From an uncultured bacterium (GTDB lineage: Bacteria; Verrucomicrobiota; Kiritimatiellia; RFP12; UBA1067): a DNA stretch of 32,659 nucleotides. Each line of letters begins with the position of its first letter. The first letter of the stretch is position 1. The translations under genes were made by a program, and so were the position numbers. Shown piece by piece: positions 23,706 to 32,043 of this stretch. The notes beneath the pieces are model-generated. The model worked only from the letters and a program-made list of their open reading frames with translations. It had not been told where the DNA came from and did no database searches. The DNA lies in assembly GCA_902802945.1 (NCBI GenBank), contig CADCOC010000038.1, positions 2,348-35,006 of the forward strand, read 5' to 3'.

Positions 23706-24800
23706 TCAACTGACGCGCAGCGGCATCATGACGTACAGGAACGGAATCGAGCACTTGATCATAGCAGGCTTCGTTCCATCATTCAACTCAATCGTCACCT
23801 CATCCTCATCAATGGCCTTGAGAGGATCCATCACGTAAGTGGGGTTGAACACGATTTCAATGCGGCTGCCATCATACTTGATCGGCACGATATCCGTAGA
23901 TTCGGCGACTTCCGTGGCCGAGGCCGTGACGATGAGCTGGTTTGAGTCGAATATGAGCTTCGTGGAGTTCGTATCCTCGAACATCATCACGCTTGCGCGG
24001 TCGAGAGCGTCCAGCAAGAGCTGGCGGTCGACAACGATATGCTCGGCGCATTCGGTGGGGATGACCTGACGGAAGTTAGGATAGACTTCGTCAAGCAGCT
24101 TTGAGTAGATGCGCGTGTCGCCGAGGTTGAATGAAATCTGCGTCTTTTCAATGGTGATGCGCACGTCGCCGTCGCTAGTCAGCGAACGCTGGAGTTCATT
24201 GACAACCTTGCCGGGAAGAATGACGTCGCGCTCGGCCTCTGCGGGAAGCTCGATCTCGTGTTCAACGAGAGCAAGGCGGCGACCATCCGTAGCGACCATC
24301 GTCAGCTTGCCGTCCTTGAACGACGACAGCACGCCCTTCAACGTCTTGCGCGTGTCATCCTGCGATACGGCGTAAGCGGTCTTGCGCAGCATCTCTTTCA
24401 TCGTGATCTGCGGAATGACATACTCAAAGGAATTCTGGTCAGTCGGCAAGGCTGGGTAGTCCACAACAGACATGCCGGCGAGTTTGAACGTGGCGGTGCC
24501 AGCGTTGATCACGGCGCGGTCCTGGGCATCCACGGTGACTTCGACAGGACCTTCCGCCGCCTTGGAGACTACGCTGAAAAGAAGCTTCACGGGAAGAGTA
24601 GTAGAACCATCCTCCTCAACATCGCACCCGATCACGCTGCGTATCGAGATGTCCAGGTCCGTCGTAGTAAGAAGCAATTGCTTGTCCTTTGCCTCTATGA
24701 GTACGTTCTGGAGAATCTGCATCGTGCCTTTTGAGGCTACGATGTTCTGCACTTTTTTCAGTCCTTCGAGGAACTTGGACCTTACGATTTTGAACTTCAT
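23706..24800 (-). CDS. dnaN: DNA polymerase III beta subunit (sliding clamp)
   Basis: Ring-shaped homodimer that tethers the replicative polymerase to DNA. 364 residues, normal length. It begins MKFKIVRSKFLEGLKKVQNIVASKGTMQILQNVLIEAKD, followed by LTTTDLDISIRS, and has the conserved end CSIPFLYVMMPLRVS. The ATG at 24800 has AAGGAG seven bases upstream, which decides it over a TTG at 24806. The leader is long, with a possible TACAAT promoter about 50 bases upstream, so this gene is not leaderless. It follows dnaA after 283 bases, the classical dnaA-dnaN order. Confidence 0.97.
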   Translation of the reverse strand: MKFKIVRSKFLEGLKKVQNIVASKGTMQILQNVLIEAKDKQLLLTTTDLDISIRSVIGCDVEEDGSTTLPVKLLFSVVSKAAEGPVEVTVDAQDRAVINAGTATFKLAGMSVVDYPALPTDQNSFEYVIPQITMKEMLRKTAYAVSQDDTRKTLKGVLSSFKDGKLTMVATDGRRLALVEHEIELPAEAERDVILPGKVVNELQRSLTSDGDVRITIEKTQISFNLGDTRIYSKLLDEVYPNFRQVIPTECAEHIVVDRQLLLDALDRASVMMFEDTNSTKLIFDSNQLIVTASATEVAESTDIVPIKYDGSRIEIVFNPTYVMDPLKAIDEDEVTIELNDGTKPAMIKCSIPFLYVMMPLRVS

Positions 24801-25083
24801 GGACAACTCCTTTTGGTTAGACCACTTTCTGTTTTGGGTGGACGGCTAAAATTGTACACTATTTTTGGTATTGAAGTAAAGTATGAAGTAAAAAATATTA
24901 GGCGTGTTGATACTGTTCACAAGTAAGCGAGACCGCGTATTCCGTAGGGGCTGAAGCGCTCTTGGGTTGTCGATAGCGTTTTCGCTAACTTGTTGTCAGC
25001 GGAGAACAACTCTTTTTCCTGTTGATAGGTGTTCATAACAAACGTCGTTGTAAACAGCTTATGCACGGCTTGTCGGCAGGTTG
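24801..25083. other. dnaA-dnaN intergenic region: candidate origin-related sequence
   Basis: This 283-base gap has no gene. It contains TGTTGATAC (24905-24913), TGTTGATAG (25020-25028), each one base from the reverse of TTATCAACA, and TTATGCACG (25059-25067), one base from the classical TTATNCACA DnaA box. An AT-rich stretch lies at about 24845-24900. A 5-bp hairpin TAGCG-TTTT-CGCTA is at 24974-24987 without a following U-tract. The dnaN promoter and leader also lie here. Confidence 0.5.
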
Positions 25084-26514
25084 TCATTTCGATAGTTCTG
25101 ACGGATTTCGTCCGAGTTGAGACGTGAGGTTTTCGATCACCTTGCGCAGATCGCTCTCGACGTCAATTCTCTTTTGGATGGTTTGCGCGCCGTGGTAGAC
25201 CGTCGCGTGCGTCTTACCAAATGATCTGCCGATTTCCACGAGCGAACGCGTGGTGAGCTTTACGGAAAGGAACATGGCGACCTGGCGCGGCGTCACGAGC
25301 GTTTGCGTCCGTTGCGGGGAGAGAATGTCGGAAAGCGTCACGCCATAGAATTCTGTGACGACTTTCATGATGTCCTCGACCGTCAAGTCTTTGATCGTCT
25401 TTTCCTGTTCTATTGAATCCTTGAGAAGATGCTGCACGATTTCAAGCGTCATGGGGATGTTGGGATTCAAGTCAATGAACGTGATGACGCGGCTGATTGC
25501 GCCTTCAAGCGCGCGGACATGCGAGCGGATGTTTTCTGCGATGTACTTCAGGATTTCCTCGGGGATGACGCGTCCCGCACTTTGCATCTTTACCTTGAAT
25601 TTGAGAATTGCAAGTCGGGTTTCGTATGATGGTGCTTCGATTTCTACAACCATTCCCTGCTTAAACCGGCCAGTCAGGCGCTCTTCGCATCCCTTCAAGT
25701 CCTTTGGCGCAACGTCGCTCGTCATGACTACCTGTTTCTGGTAGGTCATGAGAGAGCTGAACGTATTGAAGAATTCTTCCTGGAACTGTCGTTTGTCAGC
25801 AATGAACTGAACGTCGTCGAGAAGCAAGACGTCAACCTTGCGGTAACGCTCGCGGAACGCCGGCATCGCGTTGTTGGTTAGTGCGTTGATATATTCGTTC
25901 AAGAAGGTTTCAGACGTGATGTAGCAGACTGAAGCAGCGGGATTGTTTTTGAGAACGTAGTGTCCGATCGACTGCATCAAGTGCGTCTTGCCAAGACCCG
26001 TGCCTCCGTAGATGAAAAGAGGATTGTTCGACGTACGTCCCGGACCATTCGCAACGGCCATTGCCGTAGCATGGGCAAACGAGTTGGACGGACCTACGAC
26101 GAAGTTCTGGAACGTGTAGTTTTCCGTAAGAGGAAGCGTGGATGGCATCCCCATTAAAGATGGCGTTGAAGATGAAGAGGGCTTCAGTAAATGTGCTGGC
26201 GAAGGTTGCGGTTTTTGAACAACGGAAGCGCCGGCATTTTCAGCGATGTCAAAAACGACTTTCGCCGATGGATGGCCTAAAGCGTGAAGAGCGCTTTCAA
26301 TGGGTACCTTGAAAAGAGTAGTGAACCACTCTACCTGTAAGGCTTCAGCCACGCCAATGCTAAGCGTATCCCCTTTTAGTTCATGCGATATGAACAGCGG
26401 AAAGTAGCGCTCCATTTTGCTACGGTCGCTCTCCGTTGTAAACTGTTTCCTCACCAGTTCAACAATCTGCTCCCACAATCCTCCAGGAGCTATTGACGAA
26501 TCTACTTCAGACAT
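25084..26514 (-). CDS. dnaA: Chromosomal replication initiator DnaA
   Basis: Binds DnaA boxes and melts the origin. 476 residues. Domain I covers about 1-90 (LWEQIVELV at the start); a Pro/Ser linker runs to about 130; the AAA+ domain has Walker A GGTGLGKT at 170-177, Walker B DVLLLDDVQF at 228-237 and sensor TSDV; domain IV (about 375-476) has the DNA-binding signature TRSLVEIGRSFGKTHATVYHG. Where E. coli and B. subtilis have FGGRDHTTV, this reads FGKTHATV: one residue shorter and lacking the Asp. The ATG at 26514 follows AAGGAAG. DnaA-box-like words upstream suggest autoregulation. Confidence 0.97.
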   Translation of the reverse strand: MSEVDSSIAPGGLWEQIVELVRKQFTTESDRSKMERYFPLFISHELKGDTLSIGVAEALQVEWFTTLFKVPIESALHALGHPSAKVVFDIAENAGASVVQKPQPSPAHLLKPSSSSTPSLMGMPSTLPLTENYTFQNFVVGPSNSFAHATAMAVANGPGRTSNNPLFIYGGTGLGKTHLMQSIGHYVLKNNPAASVCYITSETFLNEYINALTNNAMPAFRERYRKVDVLLLDDVQFIADKRQFQEEFFNTFSSLMTYQKQVVMTSDVAPKDLKGCEERLTGRFKQGMVVEIEAPSYETRLAILKFKVKMQSAGRVIPEEILKYIAENIRSHVRALEGAISRVITFIDLNPNIPMTLEIVQHLLKDSIEQEKTIKDLTVEDIMKVVTEFYGVTLSDILSPQRTQTLVTPRQVAMFLSVKLTTRSLVEIGRSFGKTHATVYHGAQTIQKRIDVESDLRKVIENLTSQLGRNPSELSK

Positions 26515-26599
26515 GCCTTTTCTTCCTTAAAAGTTCACCACTATTCAATCATATTTTGGGGTAAAAGCCACGCACAAAAAATGATAATATGTCTACAAG

Positions 26600-26622
26600 T
26601 TATCTACAGGTATTGTTGATAA
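26600..26622. other. DnaA-box-like pair upstream of dnaA
   Basis: TTATCTACA at 26600-26608 and TGTTGATAA (reverse of TTATCAACA) at 26614-26622 face each other with five bases between, in the 128-base AT-rich gap before dnaA. They could serve autoregulation of dnaA or be part of oriC. Confidence 0.5.
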
Positions 26623-26642
26623 GTTACGAGAAGACACAATAT

Positions 26643-27251
26643 CTAAAGTGAATTGAAGAATCGCTTCATGTCTTTTGGTGTTTTGCATGAAAGCAGCTGC
26701 TCGCGATTGTCGGCGTTCTGGAAGATGCGGATAAAGGTGCTGAGCATCTGAAGGTAGGAAGCGTTCATGGATTCCGGTATGAGCATGAGGCAGATGATCT
26801 GGATCTTTGAATGGTCGATTGTCTCGTAGTCTGGTATGATGCCATTGTCGTTCTTCGAGTTGTCAACAAGTGCAATGACGCCGCATATCTGCCTGACGGC
26901 CGCCGTTCGCCCGTGAGGTACGGCGATGCCGTAGTCAAGGCCAGTGGCCATTGATTCCTCACGTTTGTATACGGCCTGCTTGGCTTCATCAACTTTGGTC
27001 ACGATGTCGGGAAAGCGCTGCCCGGCGATATCGACTAGTTGTTCGATTGCCTCTTTCTTAGAATAGGCGCGGAAGGTCGGGACCATCGCGAACTTGTCGA
27101 TGTACTTTTTGAGGATCTCGTGTTCGGGAGTTGTTCCCTTCCCGGCAGAGTCCTTCGAAGAGTTCTTCCTTGACTGCAGAATGTAGAGCGTCAACGCACC
27201 TGCCAAAAACGAGATGCATGCAACGGCGAGTGTTGGAAGGACCTGTACCAT
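26643..27251 (-). CDS. Membrane-anchored PTS EIIA-type (PtsN-like) protein
   Basis: The protein has 202 residues. One N-terminal membrane helix (about 4-25, LPTLAVACISFLAGALTLYIL) is followed by a charged linker and a fructose/PtsN-type EIIA domain (about 45-202). The phosphorylatable His is at about 113 in YGIAVPHGR. It most likely regulates the transporter encoded just upstream (stop 15 bases before this start) and is unlikely to import sugar itself, since no EIIB or EIIC is nearby. The anchoring would keep it beside its partner. AAGGATAAG precedes the ATG at 27251. The usual EIIA(Ntr) is soluble, so the anchor is unusual. Confidence 0.82.
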   Translation of the reverse strand: MVQVLPTLAVACISFLAGALTLYILQSRKNSSKDSAGKGTTPEHEILKKYIDKFAMVPTFRAYSKKEAIEQLVDIAGQRFPDIVTKVDEAKQAVYKREESMATGLDYGIAVPHGRTAAVRQICGVIALVDNSKNDNGIIPDYETIDHSKIQIICLMLIPESMNASYLQMLSTFIRIFQNADNREQLLSCKTPKDMKRFFNSL

Positions 27252-27265
27252 CTTATCCTTGGGTT

Positions 27266-28735
27266 TCAGGTTTGAACTGACGGAAGGTGCGCCGGCGCAG
27301 TTTGCGCTGGCGGGGACGGCACGTTCGTTTCATCGGCGGCCGGGTGGGGCACGGGCATGAAGAGCAGCATGACCCATGCAACAACGCCGCTGACCACCCC
27401 GACGAAGGCGCCGATCTTGATCCAGTCGCTGAACTTGATTGGGTGGTAGCCGTGTTTTTCCAGAAGACCCGACGCCACGATGTTGGCGGTTGAGCCGACC
27501 ACGGTGATGTTGCCGCCGTAGCAGGCGCCGAAGAGAAGGGCCCACCAGAGAACGGAATAGTCGGATGAAATCTTCAGCATGTCCTGGACCACTGGCGTGA
27601 ACGACGCGACGAAGACGATGTTGTCGACGAACGCCGATCCGAGCGAAGAGATGAGGACTACGAGCGGAATCATGCCGTTCGGCCCGCCCTTCACATGCTG
27701 GGTGAGCGTGCTGGCAAGGTTTTTCGTGATTCCGTTGGTGCTGAGCGAGGCTGATATGGCGAAAAGAAGCATGAAGAACAGGAGAGTCCACCATTCGACT
27801 TCATGCTCCACGTAGTGGCGCGCGCGCGCAGGACGAAGAATCATGAGGATGCCGGCGATTACTAGCGGCGTCATGATGAGGAAGGCATTTTTGTTGTCGG
27901 CTCCCATCAATCCGAGCACCCCTTCTATCTGGTGATGGAAGGCGATGACAACCACCGTTGTCAGCAAGACGAAGAGCCCTGCCTTGTAGGGGATCTTAGC
28001 AGTCGGTCCAAGTCCCAGTTTCCGGTGGTTTTCCATTGCCTTCGACATTTCCTGAATGGCATTCCGGAACCAGAACACCGTGATGGCGAACGTACAGACG
28101 AGCGCAACGAACGCCACGGGGGTTGCACCGACCAGAAACTGCGAGAACGTGAATCCGGCGTGACTGCCGATGTAGATGCCCACCGGATTGCCCAGCATCG
28201 TGGCAGAAGAGCCGATGTTGGTGGCCATCACCGCGATTAAGACGAACGGGTGGGGACGGAGTTTCAGCGTGTCACATACCTGGAACACGAGGGCGAGCAC
28301 GACGACGATGGACGACACTTCGTCCACCACAGACGCCAGCACGGCCGAGAGCAAGCACAGTATTGCCGTAAACGACACGCCGGTCATTCTCTTTCGGCTG
28401 ATGATCGCTTGGATGATCCACGTGAGAAAGCCGAGATCCTTCAGTACGCCCACGATGATCATCATGCCAACGAGGAACAGGATGATGTCGAGTTCCGCGC
28501 CGAGAATAATGGACTTGAGCGTCATCGCCTTGCACGCCACGAGCAATGCGACGCCGATGAATGCCACGCCCACGCGCCGCTCCCAGAAAAGGAGCGTCGT
28601 GGAGATGACCGACGAGAACACGGCAAGCGTCAGTGCCTGCGTGGTATTTGTCGCGAGCCCGGCCTCGAGTCCACCGAACGTCACGCCGCACACGATCAAC
28701 GCGAGCAGCAGGAATTTTGGATTGAAGAACTTCAT
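27266..28735 (-). CDS. NhaD/ArsB-type (ion transporter superfamily) permease
   Basis: Polytopic membrane protein of 489 residues with about 12-13 helices. Features of the ion transporter superfamily are ELDIILFLVGMMIIVGVLKDLG, LASVVDEVSSIVVVLALV, NIGSSATMLGNPVGIYIG and, in the second half, SSLGSAFVDNIVFVASFTPVV and GACYGGNITVVGSTANIVASGLLEKHGY. The paired DE/DN and GN/GS motifs resemble NhaD Na+/H+ antiporters; ArsB or citrate/dicarboxylate transport cannot be excluded. The start is the ATG at 28735 with GGAG upstream, five bases after the EIIA-CBS stop; a longer upstream frame only reads through that gene. It is sandwiched between two EIIA genes. Confidence 0.85.
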   Translation of the reverse strand: MKFFNPKFLLLALIVCGVTFGGLEAGLATNTTQALTLAVFSSVISTTLLFWERRVGVAFIGVALLVACKAMTLKSIILGAELDIILFLVGMMIIVGVLKDLGFLTWIIQAIISRKRMTGVSFTAILCLLSAVLASVVDEVSSIVVVLALVFQVCDTLKLRPHPFVLIAVMATNIGSSATMLGNPVGIYIGSHAGFTFSQFLVGATPVAFVALVCTFAITVFWFRNAIQEMSKAMENHRKLGLGPTAKIPYKAGLFVLLTTVVVIAFHHQIEGVLGLMGADNKNAFLIMTPLVIAGILMILRPARARHYVEHEVEWWTLLFFMLLFAISASLSTNGITKNLASTLTQHVKGGPNGMIPLVVLISSLGSAFVDNIVFVASFTPVVQDMLKISSDYSVLWWALLFGACYGGNITVVGSTANIVASGLLEKHGYHPIKFSDWIKIGAFVGVVSGVVAWVMLLFMPVPHPAADETNVPSPPAQTAPAHLPSVQT

Positions 28736-28740
28736 TGGAC

Positions 28741-29661
28741 TCACTCCCTGAAAATCTTGTTGAGAAATTCCGTGAGTTTGACTACGCCGACGAGACGGTC
28801 CCCTTCCCGGACATAGCACTTGGAGCTTTTGTGGCGCATCATCTCGCACGCGATCTGCACTGCGGGACTGTCCGGCGAGACAATCGGGTATTTGTCGTCA
28901 AGGATAGTGGTGAGGGGAGTCGTGGACTCGTCGTCCAAAACGCGCACGAATGGCTCGAAGTCGAGAATGGAGGAGATGTCCTCCATCCACAGCACGTGCT
29001 CTGGGATGCAGGCGCGCAGCAGGTTGTCCGCACGCGCCACGCCCTTGAGGCGACCTTCGGAGTCGACCACGGGAAGTTCGGACGTATGTTCCGAAATGAG
29101 GGCGTTGATGCAGGTCTGAAGCGTGTCGTCAGAACGAAGCGCCTTGTATTCGCGCTTCATGATGTCGGCTGCTGTGAGGAACCTGGGCAGATACACCTCG
29201 CCGTTCTTGAAGAAACGGTAGATTTCCCCTGCGTTCGACATAGCCGCGACGAGATTGAACTGCTCTCGGTCGCTGAGGACCGTTCCGAGAACATGGAGTA
29301 CCTTCAGGTACAGGGCGGGGTCTTCGCGCGGAATGAGTATCAGGAACACTATGTGTATCTTGTCCGAGCACTCGTCAGCCCACTGAATCCCGCGTTCGCT
29401 CGTGGCGATCGCGGCATACGGCCTGTCCAATCCCTCCATTCGGGCATGTGGCACGGCAAGACCGTCCATCAGCACCGTCGATCCTTCCTGTTCACGGGCC
29501 AGCACCGCATCGGCCAGAGCGTCGCCTCCCGGCAAGTTGTAGCGCTTGGCAAGTCTGGATGCCAATGCGCGCACGACCTCATCACGTGACATGTTGCCAC
29601 AATGAGGCATCACGTCTTCAACTTCGAAGAACGTCGCCAAATGTATCTCATTTGTTTTCAC
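28741..29661 (-). CDS. PTS EIIA-type domain fused to two CBS domains
   Basis: The protein has 306 residues, with no signal peptide or membrane segment. The EIIA (PtsN/fructose type) domain covers about 1-155, with its phosphorylatable His at about 72 in DGLAVPHARM. Two CBS domains follow: about 165-222 (ADIMKREYKAL, HTSELPVVDSEGRLKGVARADNLLRAC) and about 243-306 (YPIVSPDSPAVQIACEMMRHKSSKCYVREGDRLVGVVKLTEFLNKI). CBS pairs bind adenine nucleotides, so the protein could integrate phosphorylation and energy state to control the transporter encoded five bases downstream. The start is GTG at 29661, seven bases after a TATACT box, with no Shine-Dalgarno site. Confidence 0.88.
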   Translation of the reverse strand: MKTNEIHLATFFEVEDVMPHCGNMSRDEVVRALASRLAKRYNLPGGDALADAVLAREQEGSTVLMDGLAVPHARMEGLDRPYAAIATSERGIQWADECSDKIHIVFLILIPREDPALYLKVLHVLGTVLSDREQFNLVAAMSNAGEIYRFFKNGEVYLPRFLTAADIMKREYKALRSDDTLQTCINALISEHTSELPVVDSEGRLKGVARADNLLRACIPEHVLWMEDISSILDFEPFVRVLDDESTTPLTTILDDKYPIVSPDSPAVQIACEMMRHKSSKCYVREGDRLVGVVKLTEFLNKIFRE

Positions 29662-29668
29662 GCCAGTT

Positions 29669-29674
29669 AGTATA
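29669..29674 (-). promoter_or_regulatory. -10 box of the EIIA-CBS operon
   Basis: AGAGGTATACT on the minus strand, seven bases before the GTG start at 29661. This is the only leaderless-type start here that is not ATG, and it would drive all three genes of the transporter operon. Confidence 0.6.
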
Positions 29675-29723
29675 CCTCTTTTAGCCGTTCACTGCAACCC
29701 CAAAAGTAATTGACGCATAACAT

Positions 29724-32036
29724 TTATTGACGTACTATATGTCCCCGTTTGATTATGATGGCAAGTACGGCAATGTCCGCTGGATTGACACCGGGAATTC
29801 GCGCTGCCTGCGCGAGAGTCTCGGGTCGAAACTTCTTGAGTTTCTCGCGGCTTTCAAAGCGAACGGCCACACATGCGTCATAATCCAGCCAAGCGGGGAT
29901 ACGGATTGTTTCGTCTTTTTTTGCTCGCGCGGCCGCAATCTCTTCTTGCCGGATGTATCCTGCGTAATGGTGCCTGATCCAGAGTTGTTCGATGATGGAC
30001 AATGCGTCATCCTGACTGAACGGGAAATCCTTTATGTGACTGCTGACAAACTCGTGGACCATGTCAAGCGACTGGCAGAGATTCAAATGCGATGTCAAAG
30101 GTTTCCCCTCAATTCTCAACTTGCTCGCTGAACCATTCTCAAGTTCCTCAATGCTGGAATGTATATGGTGCGTCTTTTGGCGAATATCACTTGGCAAAAC
30201 TCCAATGCGGTCTGCGGCGTGCATTAGACGGAAACGTGCATTGTCTTGTCGGAGGATGAGCCGACGTTCGGCTCGGCTTGTGAACATCCGGTATGGCTCA
30301 TCAGTACCCTTCGTTACAAGGTCGTCAATTAGGACTCCTATGTAGGCATCCTGTCTGCTCAGGATAAGAGGCTCTTTTCCTAGCACGGAGAATGCTGCGT
30401 TGATTCCCGCCATGATCCCCTGCGCGGCGGCTTCTTCATAACCAGTCGTTCCGTTGATTTGTCCGGCAAAGTAAAGTCCACCTATCCTTTTTGATTCAAG
30501 TGTGTGCGACAATTCACGGGCGTCAATGCCGTCATATTCGATTGCGTATGCGTATGCGAGAAACTCGGCATGTTCGAGACCTGGTACAGAATGGACAAGT
30601 TGCTCTTGCACTTCTTTCGGCAAGCTGTTTGAGAGACCGTTTGGATAAATGATTGTTCCAGCAAGGTCTTCTGGCTCCAGCATTACATGGTGGCTTTCGG
30701 CGGCTGGAAAACGGACAATCTTGTCTTCAATCGATGGACAATACCTCACACCAGTTCCCACAATTGCCCCTCCATACAATGCGCTATCCTGTAAGTGCGT
30801 TCGGATTATTTCATGTGATTGCGGAGTTGTATGCGTAGCAAAACAACTTACACATGGTGCATTCACAGGCCACGGAGCATAGTGTTCAGAAGAGAACAGA
30901 TTATGTTTCCACGTGGAAACAGAAAACGAGTCCGGCTGCAAAACCTCTTTTGATTGTCCATGTAGAACATGCAAAACATCAGTATGTTCTACATGTTCTA
31001 CATGGATAAAACTTTCCTCTAATGTGTTTTGCAATTGGTTCAAGGTATTTGCTGATTCGCTCGAACTAGTAGATGGCAACATAGAGTGATCTTGGCTAAA
31101 CTCGTTGCGTGAACTAGGTTGCTTTATAGGTATAATCCTACCTAAACCTATAAAATCGCGGTATTCATCTCCCTTCTGAGGTCCTATGGAACGTTGGCTT
31201 GGCTCATCCTTGTCGAAAAGATTACGTTTCCACGTGGAAACATGGGTATCGTCACACGGCGAAAGGGTGTTGAAATCTGTGTATAAATGCGGCGAAAAAG
31301 TCGATGATATAGCGTTTGGCGTGCGGAGAGAAAAGTAATACGGGTGCGTTTCTCCAGACTGTTCAGTGGTTTTGGAGAAGTCGATAGACCGTGCAGAAAG
31401 TCGAGGTGGAGTGCCAGTTTTGAGACGAGTAAGAGCAAATCCGAGTTGGCGCAGGGAGTTACTGAGCTGGTCTACTGCAGGGCGACCATCTCCACCTGAT
31501 GGCATGGATTCTTTGCCGATGAAAATACGACCGCCGAGGGATGTGCCGGTGGTAAGAATGATGTTGCGTGTAGGAATATAACCGTGTTCAGCGGTCTCTA
31601 CACCTATTACATGACGCGTCTGGAGTGCTTCTTTTTCATCAGAAGAACCCTCAACTTTGACTTCAACAACTGCATCTTCAAGTACATCCAGCATTGGCTG
31701 TGTGGCGATGACACGTTGCATTCGGAGGGTGTATTCGCTTTTGTCGCATTGTGCGCGGGTGGCCTGGACAGCGGGTCCGCGACTTGTATTGAGTGTCTTT
31801 TCCTGCAATGAAGTCAGATCGGCGTTGAATCCCATTTCACCGCCTAGGGCGTCGAGTTCGAATACGAGGTGGCTCTTGGCAAGTCCGCCAATCGAGGGAT
31901 TGCATGGCATTTGCGCAATTGAATCCAGACGGCTGGTAATAAGGAGAGTTTGCACGCCCATGCGTGCGGCAATGAGGGCTGCTTCCGCACCTGCATGGCC
32001 GCCACCAACGACGATGATATCATACTTTGCTTGCAT
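29724..32036 (-). CDS. mnmG: tRNA uridine-5-carboxymethylaminomethyl modification enzyme MnmG, with large internal insertion
   Basis: FAD enzyme acting with MnmE to modify the wobble uridine of several tRNAs. 770 residues against about 620-630 usually. The FAD motif [10 protein letters not shown] is at 11-20, then PCNPSIGG at 44-51, [16 protein letters not shown] at 205-220, [13 protein letters not shown] from 431, [54 protein letters not shown] and the C-terminal [10 protein letters not shown] and [13 protein letters not shown]. All core motifs are intact, so the enzyme is probably active. The excess lies between about 241 and 390, where E. coli has a short loop; its DNA is a set of palindromes. 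The ATG is seven bases after TATAAT. Base composition is AT-richer than in the left part of the window. Confidence 0.93.
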   Translation of the reverse strand: MQAKYDIIVVGGGHAGAEAALIAARMGVQTLLITSRLDSIAQMPCNPSIGGLAKSHLVFELDALGGEMGFNADLTSLQEKTLNTSRGPAVQATRAQCDKSEYTLRMQRVIATQPMLDVLEDAVVEVKVEGSSDEKEALQTRHVIGVETAEHGYIPTRNIILTTGTSLGGRIFIGKESMPSGGDGRPAVDQLSNSLRQLGFALTRLKTGTPPRLSARSIDFSKTTEQSGETHPYYFSLRTPNAISSTFSPHLYTDFNTLSPCDDTHVSTWKRNLFDKDEPSQRSIGPQKGDEYRDFIGLGRIIPIKQPSSRNEFSQDHSMLPSTSSSESANTLNQLQNTLEESFIHVEHVEHTDVLHVLHGQSKEVLQPDSFSVSTWKHNLFSSEHYAPWPVNAPCVSCFATHTTPQSHEIIRTHLQDSALYGGAIVGTGVRYCPSIEDKIVRFPAAESHHVMLEPEDLAGTIIYPNGLSNSLPKEVQEQLVHSVPGLEHAEFLAYAYAIEYDGIDARELSHTLESKRIGGLYFAGQINGTTGYEEAAAQGIMAGINAAFSVLGKEPLILSRQDAYIGVLIDDLVTKGTDEPYRMFTSRAERRLILRQDNARFRLMHAADRIGVLPSDIRQKTHHIHSSIEELENGSASKLRIEGKPLTSHLNLCQSLDMVHEFVSSHIKDFPFSQDDALSIIEQLWIRHHYAGYIRQEEIAAARAKKDETIRIPAWLDYDACVAVRFESREKLKKFRPETLAQAARIPGVNPADIAVLAIIIKRGHIVRQ
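30904..30921. other. parS-like palindrome 1
   Basis: Perfect 18-base palindrome TGTTTCCACGTGGAAACA. Its central 12 bases TTCCACGTGGAA match the centre of ParB-binding parS sites of the TGTTCCACGTGGAACA type. It lies inside mnmG, in a genomic neighbourhood where parS sites commonly occur. Confidence 0.45.
31226..31241. other. parS-like palindrome 2
   Basis: Perfect 16-base palindrome GTTTCCACGTGGAAAC, 321 bases from the first copy. The two sites also share the flank AGATTA(C/T) on the left and A on the right, so they are either a pair of ParB sites or copies of one inserted element. Confidence 0.45.
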
Positions 32037-32043
32037 GGCGTTT

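Larger units (their letters stand above)
30867..31316 (-). repeat. Palindrome-rich insertion inside mnmG (about 150 codons)
   Basis: The extra MnmG segment is in frame and low in order-promoting sequence (Ser/Asn/His-rich). It contains VSTWK(R/H)NLF twice, HVEHVEH, and at DNA level two GTTTCCACGTGGAAAC palindromes, a 15-bp inverted repeat (30957-30971 with 30992-31006) and a 9-bp inverted repeat (31123-31131 with 31146-31154). The borders are estimated from recalled family motifs. Confidence 0.75.

Noticed and set aside
24974..24987. Rho-independent terminator after dnaA
   Set aside because: The TAGCG-TTTT-CGCTA hairpin has a short stem and no following U-tract on the transcribed strand.
28736..28849. 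Upstream extension of the NhaD/ArsB-type permease
   Set aside because: It only reads through the end of the EIIA-CBS gene; the ATG at 28735 has a ribosome site and starts the first hydrophobic region.
31129..31136. GGTATAAT box inside mnmG
   Set aside because: It is part of nested inverted repeats in the insertion and no start codon of a plausible gene follows it.
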